DNA from: Shinella lacus
GTDB lineage: Bacteria > Pseudomonadota > Alphaproteobacteria > Rhizobiales > Rhizobiaceae
Direction: 5' to 3'
DNA length: 64,000 nt
Assembly (NCBI RefSeq): GCF_010994755.1
Contig: NZ_WHSB02000001.1
Coordinates: 434,001-498,000 of the forward strand
Position 1 is the stretch's first letter, and every line of letters starts with the position of its first letter. The position numbers and the translations under genes are program-made. Below the pieces are notes generated by a model that was not told where the DNA came from, searched no databases, and saw nothing but the letters and a program-made list of their open reading frames with translations. Of the stretch, positions 8,873 through 17,150 are shown piece by piece.

Positions 8873-9682
8873 ATGCAGCCGAACGATCTCGACCGCATCG
8901 CTCGCCAGATCCGCCTTCGCGATCTGCAAGCGGTTTTCGAAGCCGGCGCCGGACACATTGGCGGGGAGATGTCGGCCATCGACATCCTGACCGCGCTCTA
9001 TTTCCGCGTGCTGCGCATCTGGCCCGACCAGCCGACAAACCCGGACCGCGACCGTTTCGTGCTGTCGAAGGGCCATGTGGCACTGGCGCTTTACGTGACG
9101 CTCGCCAAGCGCGGCTTCATTCCGGAAGAAGAGGTCGCGACGTTCCTGAAGCCGCATTCGCGCCTCAACGGCCATCCGAACTGCAACAAGGTGCCGGGCG
9201 TCGAGACCAATACGGGGCCGCTCGGCCATGGCCTGCCGGTCGCGGTCGGCATGGCGAAGGCCGCCAAGCTGACGGGGGCCGCCTACCGCACCTATGTCAT
9301 GACCGGCGACGGCGAAATGCAGGAAGGCTCGAACTGGGAGGCGATTGCGGCCGCCGCACAGTTCGGCCTCGACAACCTGACGCTGATCATCGACCACAAC
9401 CGCTTCCAGCAGGGCGCGTCGCTGAAGGACACCAACAACCTTGCCCCCTTCCCGGCCAAGCTCGAAGCGTTCGGCTGGGATGTCACCGAGATCAACGGCA
9501 ATGTGATGGACGAGATCGTGCCGGCGCTGGAAAAGCGCGGCAGCCGCCCGCACTGCATCGTCGCCCACACCAACAAGGGCCACGGCATCTCCTTCATGCA
9601 GGACACGGTGGACTGGCACCACAAGGTGCCGAACGCCGAACAATACAAGATTGCCGTGGCTGAGCTTTCGGAGACGCTGTGA
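8873..9682 (+). CDS. Transketolase, N-terminal (TPP-binding) subunit
   Basis: 269 residues, matching only the first half of a normal transketolase of about 660. It carries GHIGGEMSAIDILTALYF, SKGHVALALY and the thiamine diphosphate motif GDGEMQEGSNWEA...N (GDG to N). Together with the next gene it makes a split transketolase, as in some bacterial and archaeal enzymes and in the apulose-4-phosphate transketolase subunits AptA/AptB. It should transfer a two-carbon ketol unit from a ketose phosphate. The start is ATG 8873 after GAGGG, and it is the first gene of the operon. The reaction type is firm; the specific ketose phosphate is unknown. Confidence 0.92.
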   Translation: MQPNDLDRIARQIRLRDLQAVFEAGAGHIGGEMSAIDILTALYFRVLRIWPDQPTNPDRDRFVLSKGHVALALYVTLAKRGFIPEEEVATFLKPHSRLNGHPNCNKVPGVETNTGPLGHGLPVAVGMAKAAKLTGAAYRTYVMTGDGEMQEGSNWEAIAAAAQFGLDNLTLIIDHNRFQQGASLKDTNNLAPFPAKLEAFGWDVTEINGNVMDEIVPALEKRGSRPHCIVAHTNKGHGISFMQDTVDWHHKVPNAEQYKIAVAELSETL

Positions 9683-10650
9683 TGAAAGACGTGATGACCT
9701 CTCCCAAGCTGCACGATTGCCGCGACGCCTTCGTCGCCACGCTGGAACGCCTCGGGGCGGACAATCCGAAGATCGTGGCCGTCTGCAACGATTCCGTCGG
9801 CTCCTCGAAGCTCGGCGGCTTCAAGTCCCGCTGGCCGGAACGGCTGGTCAATGTCGGCATTGCCGAACAGAACATGGTGGGCGTCGGCGCCGGCCTTGCC
9901 AATGGCGGGCTGCTGCCCTTCGTCTGCGGCGCCGCCTGCTTTTTGACCGGCCGCTCGCTGGAGCAGATCAAGGCCGACATCGCCTATTCCAACGCCAATG
10001 TGAAGCTGATCGGCATTTCCTCCGGCATGGCTTACGGCGAACTCGGCCCGACGCACCATTCCATCGAGGATTTCGCCTGGACCCGCGTGCTGCCGAACCT
10101 GCCGGTCGTGGCGCCCTGCGATTCGATCGAGACGGCCGCCGCCGTGGAATGGGCCGCGCATTATGACGGGCCGGTCTTCCTGCGCCTCTCGCGCGTCGGC
10201 GTGCCGGACCTGTTGCCGGCGGGCCATAAGTTCGAGCTGGGCAAGGCGAACCTGCTGCGTGACGGCGATGCCGTTACCCTCATCGCCAACGGCACGGTCA
10301 CGCACCGCATCCTGAAAGCGGCCGAGCTTCTCGCCGAGCAGGGCATCGAGGCCCGTGTGCTGAACATGGCGACGGTCCGTCCGATCGACGTCGAGGCCGT
10401 GGTGGCTGCCGCGCGCGAAACCGGCGCCATCCTGACGGCGGAGGAACATTCCACCATCGGCGGCCTCGGCTCGGCCATCGCTGAATATGTGGTGGCCGAA
10501 GCGCCCGTGCCGATGAAGATCCTCGGCGTGCCCGGCATCTTCGCCCCCACCGGTTCGGCTGAGTTCCTGCTCAACGAATTCGGCATGTCGCCCGCGGCAA
10601 TCGCCGAGGCCGCCATCGCTTTGATTGCACGGAAGTCTTCCCGCGCGTGA
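9682..10650 (+). CDS. Transketolase, C-terminal (pyrimidine-binding) subunit
   Basis: 322 residues covering the pyrimidine-binding and C-terminal transketolase domains. The catalytic Glu lies in NVGIAEQNMVGVGAGLA; substrate-site motifs include SSGMAYGELGPTHHS and TAEEHSTIGGLGSAIAE. ATG 9682 shares its A with the TGA stop of the N-terminal subunit, so the two are translationally coupled and should form a heteromer with the TPP site at the interface. A GTG three bases earlier is an alternative start. An 81-base gap separates it from the kinase gene. Confidence 0.92.
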   Translation: MKDVMTSPKLHDCRDAFVATLERLGADNPKIVAVCNDSVGSSKLGGFKSRWPERLVNVGIAEQNMVGVGAGLANGGLLPFVCGAACFLTGRSLEQIKADIAYSNANVKLIGISSGMAYGELGPTHHSIEDFAWTRVLPNLPVVAPCDSIETAAAVEWAAHYDGPVFLRLSRVGVPDLLPAGHKFELGKANLLRDGDAVTLIANGTVTHRILKAAELLAEQGIEARVLNMATVRPIDVEAVVAAARETGAILTAEEHSTIGGLGSAIAEYVVAEAPVPMKILGVPGIFAPTGSAEFLLNEFGMSPAAIAEAAIALIARKSSRA

Positions 10651-10731
10651 TCGCGCTGGATTAGATGACGTGCCGGGCGCGGCAAGGCCTCCCTTTCGCC
10701 GCGCCCCCCATTTCTGCCTGCCGGAGCCGCC

Positions 10732-12201
10732 ATGACGACCGCCATCCTCGCCATCGACCAGGGCACCACGAATTCCAAGGCCGTGCTTGTCTCCACGGCC
10801 GGCGAAATTCTGTCGCGCGGCGCTTCTCCGGTCGGCATCGAGCATCCGCAACCCGGCTGGGTCGAACAGAGCCCGCTGCGCATCTGGCAATCGGTTCAGG
10901 AAGCGATCGCCGCCTGCCTGCAGGCCGGACCCGCAGTCGATATCCTCGGCATCGCGATCTCCAACCAGCGCGAATCCGTCACCGTCTGGGATGCCGAGAC
11001 CGGCGAACCGCTCGGCCCGGTGGTGAGCTGGCAGTGCCGCCGCAGCGCGCCGGCCTGCGCCGAGTTGATCGCGGCCGGCCATGCGCCGCGCGTGCAGGCG
11101 CTCACCGGCCTGCCCATCGACCCGATGTTCCCCGGCCCCAAGATGAAGTGGCTGCTCGACCGCGTGCCCGCTGGAAAAACGGTCCGACTCGGCACCATCG
11201 ACGCCTGGCTGATCCATTGCTTCACGGATGGCGCGGTGCATGCCTGCGATGCCGCCAATGCCGCCCGCAGCCAGCTTTACGACCTCAACCGGCAGACCTG
11301 CAGCGACGAGCTCTGCACCCTCTTCGGCGTGCCGAAATCCGCCATTCCCGAGGTGCGCGACAGCGCCTCCCGCTTCGGTGCCACCAAGAACGTGCCGGGC
11401 CTCCGGGACGGCATCCCGATTGCCTCCGCCATCGGCGACAGCCATGCCGCGCTCTTCGGCCACGGCGCCTTCAATCCCGGCGACGGCAAAGTGACCTTCG
11501 GCACCGGCTCGTCGATCATGACGACGCTGCCCCGGTTCATCGCGCCCGAACAGGGCATCACCACGACCATCGCCTGGTCGATCGGCGGCAAGCCGACCTA
11601 TGCCTTCGAGGGCAACATCCTCGTCTCCGCGGCCGCCCTGCCCTGGATGGCAGAGATGCTCGGCCTGCCGGATGTGCAGGCCCTCACCGATCTCGCCGCC
11701 ACCGCCCAGCCCGGCGGGCCGGGCTTCGTGCCGGCCTTCGTCGGCCTTGGCGCGCCCTATTGGCAGGCCGATGCGCGGGCGCTGTTTTCCGGCATCACCT
11801 TCACCACCACCCGCGCCCAGATGGCCCGCGCGGTGACGGATTCCATGGCGTTCCAGGTCCATGACGTCTTCAAGGCCATGTCCGCGCAATCGCCGACGCC
11901 GCTCGGCCGCCTCTATGCCGATGGCGGGCCGAGCCGGAACACGTTCCTGATGCAATGCGTCGCCAACACGCTGAACCATGTCATCACGCAATGCGATGCG
12001 CCGGAGGCTTCGGCCCTTGGCGCCGCCTATCTCGCCGGCCTTTCGCTGGGCGTCTGGACCGATCTTGCCGCCATTGCCGCCCTGCCGCGCGCCGGTAATC
12101 CCATCGTCCCGCGCAACGCCGATACCGCGGATCGTCTTGCGGTCTGGCAGGACGCAATCTACCGCTCGACCGTTCCGGGTCCTTCAACTATGAGTGAATA
12201 A
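10732..12201 (+). CDS. FGGY family carbohydrate kinase
   Basis: 489 residues, the usual FGGY kinase length (glycerol kinase, xylulokinase, apulose kinase). The N-terminal ATP loop is AIDQGTTNSKAVLV. The substrate-proximal region has NQRESVTVWD and the C-terminal ATPase lobe has GDSHAALFGHGAF, FGTGSSIM and ADGGPSRNTFLMQ. It should phosphorylate a ketose made by one of the two SDRs, giving the phospho-sugar that the split transketolase cleaves. The start is ATG 10732. Its last codons overlap the operator-like palindrome that precedes the regulator gene. The substrate is unassigned; an unusual ketose such as apulose or a tetrulose/pentulose derived from a polyol fits. Confidence 0.9.
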   Translation: MTTAILAIDQGTTNSKAVLVSTAGEILSRGASPVGIEHPQPGWVEQSPLRIWQSVQEAIAACLQAGPAVDILGIAISNQRESVTVWDAETGEPLGPVVSWQCRRSAPACAELIAAGHAPRVQALTGLPIDPMFPGPKMKWLLDRVPAGKTVRLGTIDAWLIHCFTDGAVHACDAANAARSQLYDLNRQTCSDELCTLFGVPKSAIPEVRDSASRFGATKNVPGLRDGIPIASAIGDSHAALFGHGAFNPGDGKVTFGTGSSIMTTLPRFIAPEQGITTTIAWSIGGKPTYAFEGNILVSAAALPWMAEMLGLPDVQALTDLAATAQPGGPGFVPAFVGLGAPYWQADARALFSGITFTTTRAQMARAVTDSMAFQVHDVFKAMSAQSPTPLGRLYADGGPSRNTFLMQCVANTLNHVITQCDAPEASALGAAYLAGLSLGVWTDLAAIAALPRAGNPIVPRNADTADRLAVWQDAIYRSTVPGPSTMSE

Positions 12202-12209
12202 AAATTCAC
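12194..12209. promoter_or_regulatory. Operator-like palindrome before the SorC-type regulator gene
   Basis: GTGAATAAAAATTCAC is a perfect 6-bp inverted repeat with a 4-base spacer. It overlaps the kinase stop codon and lies 15 bases upstream of the regulator ATG. Half of it (GTGAATAAA) recurs in reverse at 8852-8860 near the operon promoter. This pattern is expected for autoregulation by the encoded protein; binding is inferred. Confidence 0.5.
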
Positions 12210-12223
12210 CAATGGAGGACTGC

Positions 12224-13174
12224 ATGGGACGATTGAACGAGCTGCGACTGATCGCCCGCATCGCCCAGATGTACCATATCGAGGGCAAGCGGCAGGCGGA
12301 GATCGCCGAGACCATGCACATGTCGCAGGCCACCGTTTCGCGCATGCTGAAGCGGGCCGAGCAGGAAGACATCGTGCGCACCACGGTCATCCCCCCCGCC
12401 GGCACCTTCGCGGACCTCGAAAACGCGTTGCGCGAACGCTACGGCCTCACCGAAGCCATCGTCATAGACTGTTCAGAAGACCGCGACGGCGCCATCATGG
12501 CCCGCATCGGTGAAGCCGCCGCCCACTTCCTCGAAGTCACCCTGCAGCAGGACGAGATTATCGGCGTCTCCAGCTGGAGCCAGACGATCCTGCGCATGGT
12601 GGACAACATCCATCCGCTGAAGAACGCCAAGGCCAAATACATCGCGCAAATCCTCGGCGGCATGGGCGATGCATCCGTGCAAACGCATGCCACGCAGCTT
12701 ACCGCGCGCCTCGCGAGGCTCACCGGCGGTGAGCCGCGGCTGCTGCTCGTGCAGGGCATCACCTCGTCGCGCGAGGCAAAACTCGTCATGCTGGCCGACC
12801 CGGTCGTGCGCGAGACGATGGACCTCTTTGGCCGCCTCAGCCTCGCCATCATCGGCATCGGCGCCGTCGAGCCGTCCGAACTGCTCGCCCGCTCCGGCAA
12901 CACCTTTTCCCGCCAGGAAATGGCGATGCTGCACGAGGCCGGCGCGGTCGGCGAAATTTCCTACCGGTTCTACGACAGCCAGGGCAAGCCGGTGGAAACA
13001 CCACTCAACGAGCGCGTCATCGGTATCTCCCTGGAGGACCTGCGCCGGACGAACCGCGTCATGGCGCTCGCGGGCGGAGAATCGAAAACCCAGGCCATCG
13101 CCGGCGCCCTGAAACTGGGCGTCATCGATGTGCTTGTCACCGACAAGTTCACAGCAGCGCGGCTGACGGCCTGA
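12224..13174 (+). CDS. SorC/DeoR-type sugar-binding transcriptional regulator
   Basis: 316 residues. The N-terminal helix-turn-helix reads [34 protein letters not shown]. The remainder is a SorC-type sugar-phosphate-binding domain with [50 protein letters not shown] and a closing [17 protein letters not shown]. SorC-family proteins sense phosphorylated sugars, so it likely responds to the kinase product. I chose ATG 12224 because GGAGG lies 5 bases upstream; GTG 12194 and ATG 12212 lack a ribosome site. It sits between the kinase and the SDR in the same operon. Confidence 0.9.
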   Translation: MGRLNELRLIARIAQMYHIEGKRQAEIAETMHMSQATVSRMLKRAEQEDIVRTTVIPPAGTFADLENALRERYGLTEAIVIDCSEDRDGAIMARIGEAAAHFLEVTLQQDEIIGVSSWSQTILRMVDNIHPLKNAKAKYIAQILGGMGDASVQTHATQLTARLARLTGGEPRLLLVQGITSSREAKLVMLADPVVRETMDLFGRLSLAIIGIGAVEPSELLARSGNTFSRQEMAMLHEAGAVGEISYRFYDSQGKPVETPLNERVIGISLEDLRRTNRVMALAGGESKTQAIAGALKLGVIDVLVTDKFTAARLTA

Positions 13175-13214
13175 TTTCAGCCGCCGGCCTGCTGCGCATT
13201 ATGGAGAAGAGACC

Positions 13215-14000
13215 ATGAGACGTTTTGCAGGCCAGACGGTTTTCGTCACCGGGGGCAACAAGGGCATCGGGCGCGGCATCGCCAAGCGCTTCGCGGAAGA
13301 AGGCGCGAAGGTCGCCATCGCCGCGATCGAGAAGGATACGGTCGCGGCGGCCGCGACGCTCGCCGAGGAAACCGGCGCCGAGGTGCTGGGCCTCGCGCTG
13401 GACGTGACCGACGCCAAGGCCGTTCAGGAGGCTTACGGTGAGGCCGAGGCGAAGCTCGGCGCCCTGTCCGTCTCCGTCCAGAATGCCGGCGTCATCACCA
13501 TCGCCAAGGTCGAGAACCTCACCGAGCGCGAATGGGACCTCAACCTCGACGTCAACACCAAGGGCGTCTTCCTGTGCTGCCAGGAGGCGATCCGCCGCTT
13601 TCGCGCCAGCGGCACCAAGGGACGCCTCGTCAACACCGCCTCCGGCCAGGCCCGCCAGGGCTTCATCTACACGCCCCACTATGCCGCCTCGAAATTCGGC
13701 GTGGTCGGCCTGACGCAGAGCCTTGCCAAGGAACTCGCCCGCGAAGGCATCACGGCGAACGCCATTTGCCCCGGCATCATCCACACCGAGATGTGGGACT
13801 ATAACGACCGCGTCTGGGGCCAGATGCTCGGCGAATACGGCCCGGGCGAGCTGATGGCCGAATGGGTGGAAGGCATCCCCATGGGCCGCGCCGGCACGCC
13901 CGCCGAAGTCGCCGCCCTCGTCGCCTTCCTCGCATCGCCCGATGCCGCCTACATCACCGGCCAGACGATCAATGTGGATGGCGGCCTGATCATGTCTTGA
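13215..14000 (+). CDS. SDR polyol/sugar dehydrogenase of the transketolase operon
   Basis: 261 residues, classical SDR. The nucleotide-binding motif is TGGNKGIG, then QNAG, catalytic Ser in TASGQ, Y-A-A-S-K, and C-terminal [12 protein letters not shown]. The sequence resembles sorbitol/galactitol/acetoin-type dehydrogenases. The [10 protein letters not shown] segment lies where such enzymes bind substrate. It should oxidise a polyol to the ketose used by the kinase. The start is ATG 13215 after GGAGAAGAG, 40 bases after the regulator stop; it is the last gene of the operon. Its stop directly abuts the stop of the convergent gene at 14001. The precise substrate is unknown. Confidence 0.88.
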   Translation: MRRFAGQTVFVTGGNKGIGRGIAKRFAEEGAKVAIAAIEKDTVAAAATLAEETGAEVLGLALDVTDAKAVQEAYGEAEAKLGALSVSVQNAGVITIAKVENLTEREWDLNLDVNTKGVFLCCQEAIRRFRASGTKGRLVNTASGQARQGFIYTPHYAASKFGVVGLTQSLAKELAREGITANAICPGIIHTEMWDYNDRVWGQMLGEYGPGELMAEWVEGIPMGRAGTPAEVAALVAFLASPDAAYITGQTINVDGGLIMS

Positions 14001-14270
14001 TCAGCGCCTGACACGCGACGGTGGAGCCACAGGAGGCCGGAACTCGACGGGTTTGCCGCGGCGCTGGCACCGCACGGCGTTCCGGTCCCGGTTGCTCTCT
14101 TCCAAGGCATAATGCATCGCGGCGTCTTCGCTTGCGAAAATGCCGCCGACGCGGCCGAGGCGATCATCGACGACCCACCAGCCGTGGCAATCGCGGCCGA
14201 CGGTGAAGCGGGGTGGTTCTGTCCGGCTCGTCACGCGAGGAGGACGCGGCTGTCTGGCATGCGGATGCAT
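14001..14270 (-). CDS. Small hypothetical protein, Arg/Pro-rich with a WWVVDD core
   Basis: 89 residues. The N-terminus and C-terminus are Arg/Pro-rich and probably disordered. The middle forms a compact beta-alpha unit (FTVGRDCHGWWVVDD, then IFASEDAAMHYALEES), reminiscent of small DUF2188-like domains, though I cannot assign a family. ATG 14270 has an AGGAAG ribosome site; a TTG at 14288 is the only longer option. It is the last gene of a minus-strand cluster of small proteins around the DapA-like gene. Function unknown. Confidence 0.6.
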   Translation of the reverse strand: MHPHARQPRPPRVTSRTEPPRFTVGRDCHGWWVVDDRLGRVGGIFASEDAAMHYALEESNRDRNAVRCQRRGKPVEFRPPVAPPSRVRR

Positions 14271-14302
14271 GGTTCTTCCTTTCTTCAATGGGGAGAGGTG
14301 GC

Positions 14303-14449
14303 TCAGGGATGCGGCAGGAAATGCTGGACGAGCGCGGCCGCGGCGAGGATCAGGACCACACGCAACACCAGCGCCGGCATCGGGAGTTCAGGCCGTGGCG
14401 ACGGCATGGTGGTCGCGACGGCCTTGGGATTTTTCCGTTTGCGTTTCAT
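14303..14449 (-). CDS. Tiny single-pass membrane protein
   Basis: 48 residues: a highly basic start (MKRKRKNPK), a Pro-rich linker, one membrane helix (PALVLRVVLILAAAALVQ) and a short tail (HFLPHP). ATG 14449 has a strong ribosome site (TCTGGAGG in the minus sense), which supports real translation. It begins 13 bases after the DapA-like gene's stop, so the two are probably co-transcribed. The basic N-terminus predicts a cytosolic N-terminus. No known family recognised. Confidence 0.6.
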   Translation of the reverse strand: MKRKRKNPKAVATTMPSPRPELPMPALVLRVVLILAAAALVQHFLPHP

Positions 14450-14462
14450 GGGAGCCTCCAGA

Positions 14463-15383
14463 TCAGCTTGCCTTGGCGAGCTGTGCCGCGCATTCCGGCA
14501 GGCCAGCCAGCGCATGGCGAATAGCCACACCGGCCGGCACTGAGGCGGATACCAGCGGTAGCCGCACCGTTTCGTCGATGCCCAGCAAGGGCGCGAGACC
14601 GTGCTTGAGCATGGCGGGATCGGGCATGTCGCCAAGGGCGGCGAAGAGCGGGGCGAGCCGATCCTTCAGGTCGAGCGCGAGATCGACACTGCGGGTGCGC
14701 AGGGCCTGGTGGAGCGCGCTTGTCATGCGCGGGGCAAGATTTGCGGCGGGCGATAGCGTTCCGCATCCGCCGAGCACATTGAAGGCGAAGGCGGTCGCGT
14801 CGTGGGCGGAATAGAGCGCCAACCGCTCGCGCAACGGCCGGTCGATCACGGCGAGCCGCGCGATGTCGCCGGAGGCGTCGATGAAGCCATGAATGCCGGG
14901 GATCTCGCCGAGTTCGCTCAGCGTTTCGGGCGTGACGTCCGATCGGGTTACGGCAGGATCCGCAAGAACCAGGACCGGAAGCGTGGTGGCTTCCGCAACG
15001 GCGCGCAGATGGGCGATGATGCCTTTCTGCGTCGGCTTGCTGTAATAGGGTGTCGTGACGACCAGTCCGTCTGCACCTTCCGCTTCCGCATCCAGCGCGA
15101 GGCCGATGGTGGTCTCCGTCGCATAGGTGCCGACAGAGGCCAGAACCGGAACGGCGAGCCCCGTCGCCCGCACCACCGTGGCAAGCACGGCACGGCGCTC
15201 CTCGCGACTGAGCGCGCCGACCTCGCCGACCCTGCCGCAGACCGAGAGCCCCGAGACGCCGCTGGCGATCTGCCAGTGCACGAGCACGGCAAGGCCGTCA
15301 TGGTCCACGGCATCCCCGCGGAAGGGCGTAACGAGGTCGCAGACCAATCCCTGCACGGGAAGACGGCGTCGATAATCCTGCAT
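14463..15383 (-). CDS. DapA/NAL-family (beta/alpha)8 protein lacking catalytic residues
   Basis: 306 residues, full length for the dihydrodipicolinate synthase / N-acetylneuraminate lyase family. The family frame is clear: VCDLVTPFRGDAVDHDGL near the start, GRVGEVGALSREERR, and VVTTPYYSKPTQKGI. The Schiff-base lysine, normally in G-(I/F)-K-(D/E)-A-(S/T)-G-D, is Ile 168 here (HGFIDASGD). The conserved tyrosine of YNxP is Leu 140 (VLVLADP). Without these residues the usual aldolase chemistry is not possible, so this is probably a pseudoenzyme, a binding protein or an enzyme with different chemistry. The start is ATG 15383 after AAAGGA; the longer frame upstream belongs to the neighbouring gene's region. 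Confidence 0.85.
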   Translation of the reverse strand: MQDYRRRLPVQGLVCDLVTPFRGDAVDHDGLAVLVHWQIASGVSGLSVCGRVGEVGALSREERRAVLATVVRATGLAVPVLASVGTYATETTIGLALDAEAEGADGLVVTTPYYSKPTQKGIIAHLRAVAEATTLPVLVLADPAVTRSDVTPETLSELGEIPGIHGFIDASGDIARLAVIDRPLRERLALYSAHDATAFAFNVLGGCGTLSPAANLAPRMTSALHQALRTRSVDLALDLKDRLAPLFAALGDMPDPAMLKHGLAPLLGIDETVRLPLVSASVPAGVAIRHALAGLPECAAQLAKAS

Positions 15384-15396
15384 GATGCAAATCCTT

Positions 15397-15822
15397 TCAG
15401 TGTTTTGCGGGACCGTCAGCCCGCCGGTCCGCCGCAACCAGGGCCGCCATGATGGCGGCCACGCGGTCGACATGGACGGCGACGGAGCGGGAGGGCGTGG
15501 TCTCGCGGGAGAGAATGCGGGCGATCCAGTTGCCGTCGATGAATTGCAGGCGATCCAGATGGCGCCTCGGACGGGCCGCATCGACCAGCGCGCGGCTTGC
15601 ACCCTCCAGGTCATCGCGTTCCATCAACGCGCGGAACTGCTGCCGGAAGACGACGTCGTCGCGCACTTCGGCAAGCGAGGGCAAGCAGCGCAGGATTTCC
15701 CACAGGTGATGTTCGCGCAGGCGCCGGGCGGCGCTGATCCGCTCCGCGAGTTCATGCGCAGCGGTCAACACACCCTCGCCGCCTTGGGAACGATGCGCGT
15801 TGGACGTGGAGGCCCTAGGCAT
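15397..15822 (-). CDS. Hypothetical helical protein upstream of the DapA-like gene
   Basis: 141 residues, mostly helical, soluble and rich in Arg/Glu/Leu (ELAERISAARRLREHHLWEILRCLPSLAEVRDD, then LQFIDGNWIARIL). I recognise no family. ATG 15822 overlaps the end of the upstream 64-residue gene by 8 bases, so translation is likely coupled, and it ends 13 bases before the DapA-like start. The tight spacing suggests one transcript for all five small-cluster genes. A role as regulator or adaptor of the DapA-like protein is only a guess. Confidence 0.6.
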   Translation of the reverse strand: MPRASTSNAHRSQGGEGVLTAAHELAERISAARRLREHHLWEILRCLPSLAEVRDDVVFRQQFRALMERDDLEGASRALVDAARPRRHLDRLQFIDGNWIARILSRETTPSRSVAVHVDRVAAIMAALVAADRRADGPAKH

Positions 15823-16009
15823 GGATGACGCCGATCAAAACCACGATGGCGACGGCAAGCGCCAGGAGCGAAAGACGCACAGCGAGCGACGGGCTTTGCG
15901 TTCCCACGCTGCCGTGGTGAAAACGATGGTGCATCCGCACGCGATGATGGAGAAAGATCATCCGCGTCGATAGCGGTGGAAGCGAGTGTTTCGGAAAATC
16001 GTTCCGCAT
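15815..16009 (-). CDS. Small His-rich tail-anchored membrane protein
   Basis: 64 residues. The first half is basic and His-rich (IFLHHRVRMHHRFHHG). The C-terminal third is one membrane helix (LSLLALAVAIVVLIGVIHA), a tail-anchored layout. ATG 16009 follows GAGG. The last codons overlap the next gene's start by 8 bases. It is the first gene of the cluster. The clustered histidines could bind metal, which is an inference. No family recognised. Confidence 0.55.
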   Translation of the reverse strand: MRNDFPKHSLPPLSTRMIFLHHRVRMHHRFHHGSVGTQSPSLAVRLSLLALAVAIVVLIGVIHA

Positions 16010-16145
16010 GGCGGCACCTCACAAGAGATCGCAGCCATCCATTGCTGACTGCCATCTCAAGTTAGGCGCGCCGGCATAACTTCTCGATTGGGAAACAGGG
16101 CGGAACGAATAGGGATTTCATAAAGACGGCTGCGGCCTCGGCGCA

Positions 16146-17030
16146 TCACACCCGCATGGCGTCGATGACGGCTCTCAGGCCCGCGGACATGTGCCGGCGC
16201 GTCGGGTAATACAGATAGAGCCAATCCTCCGGCGGGCACCACGCCTGGAGGCACTCGACCAGCCGGCCGCTCTCGACGTAGGGCTTGGCGCGCGCCTCCC
16301 AGATATAGGCGAGCCCGATGCCGGCAAGGGCTGCCTCCACCATCAATTCGTGGTCATGCAAGGCCAGCGGTCCGCGCGGTTCGACGTCGATCGCCTCGCC
16401 GTCCCGCGCGAAAGACCAAGGATAAAAGGCGCCGCTCGGGTACATGTTGCGGATGCAGACATGGGCCGTCAGGTCGGCCGGCGACCGGGGGATGGGCTTC
16501 GTTTCAAAATAGGCGGGAGATCCCACCACGGCAAAGCGCAGCCGCGGCCTGATCTTGACGGCCACCATGCCTTCCCGAAGGCTTTCGCCCAGCCGGATGC
16601 CCGCATCGAACCCATCCTCGACAATGTCGACGAGCCGATCGGTCGCGACGATTTCCAGTTCCAGCTTGGGATTGTCCCGGATCAGCTCGCCCATGACAGG
16701 CCCCAGCACGAAGGGCGCGATCGAATTGGGGGCGTTGATGCGGACCTTGCCGAAGGGCGTCTCGCGGAACTGGTTGAGCGCGTCGAGCGCCGAACCAATA
16801 TCGCGCAGGGCCGGCGACAGCTGCGCAAGAAGCATCGCGCCCGCATCGGTGGCGGAGACATTTCGCGTGGTGCGGTTCAGCAGGCGGATGCCGACGCGGG
16901 TCTCCAGATTGCTCACCGCATGGCTGATCGCCGAAGCGGTCACGCCGCGCTCCTCGCTCGCTTTTCGAAAACTGCGATGGCGGGCGACAGCCTCGAAGGC
17001 TGCGAGTTCGGAAAGGTCGGTCGCGCGCAT
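16146..17030 (-). CDS. LysR family transcriptional regulator
   Basis: 294 residues, standard LysR length. The N-terminal winged helix-turn-helix reads LAAFEAVARHRSFRKASEERGVTASAISHAVSNLETRVGIRLLNRTTRN. The effector domain has FGKVRINAPNSIA, DAGIRLGESLREGMVAV and AGIGLAYIWEA. The group resembles regulators that control a divergently transcribed oxidoreductase. It lies 120 bases from the SDR at 17151, with a candidate operator between. The ribosome site is weak. Effector unknown. Confidence 0.92.
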   Translation of the reverse strand: MRATDLSELAAFEAVARHRSFRKASEERGVTASAISHAVSNLETRVGIRLLNRTTRNVSATDAGAMLLAQLSPALRDIGSALDALNQFRETPFGKVRINAPNSIAPFVLGPVMGELIRDNPKLELEIVATDRLVDIVEDGFDAGIRLGESLREGMVAVKIRPRLRFAVVGSPAYFETKPIPRSPADLTAHVCIRNMYPSGAFYPWSFARDGEAIDVEPRGPLALHDHELMVEAALAGIGLAYIWEARAKPYVESGRLVECLQAWCPPEDWLYLYYPTRRHMSAGLRAVIDAMRV

Positions 17031-17060
17031 TGCTGAGCCAGATTCATGATGATCGACAAT

Positions 17061-17074
17061 ATTATCTCGCTAAT
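17061..17074. promoter_or_regulatory. Candidate LysR binding site (T-N11-A type)
   Basis: ATTATCTCGCTAAT is an inverted repeat (ATTA-N6-TAAT) in the gap between the divergent LysR and SDR genes, the usual place and form of a LysR box. Assigned by eye only. Confidence 0.35.
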
Positions 17075-17150
17075 CGGCGGAATGGCAAAGGCCTAAATTC
17101 ATCTTGCCGGCCAACGATGGCCGCTCAAATTCAAACCTGAGGTCATTCCT

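Noticed and set aside
9292-11991. Very long minus-strand open frame opposite transketolase and kinase genes
   Set aside because: It runs antisense through three well-supported genes; the translation is Gly/Arg/His-rich without domains.
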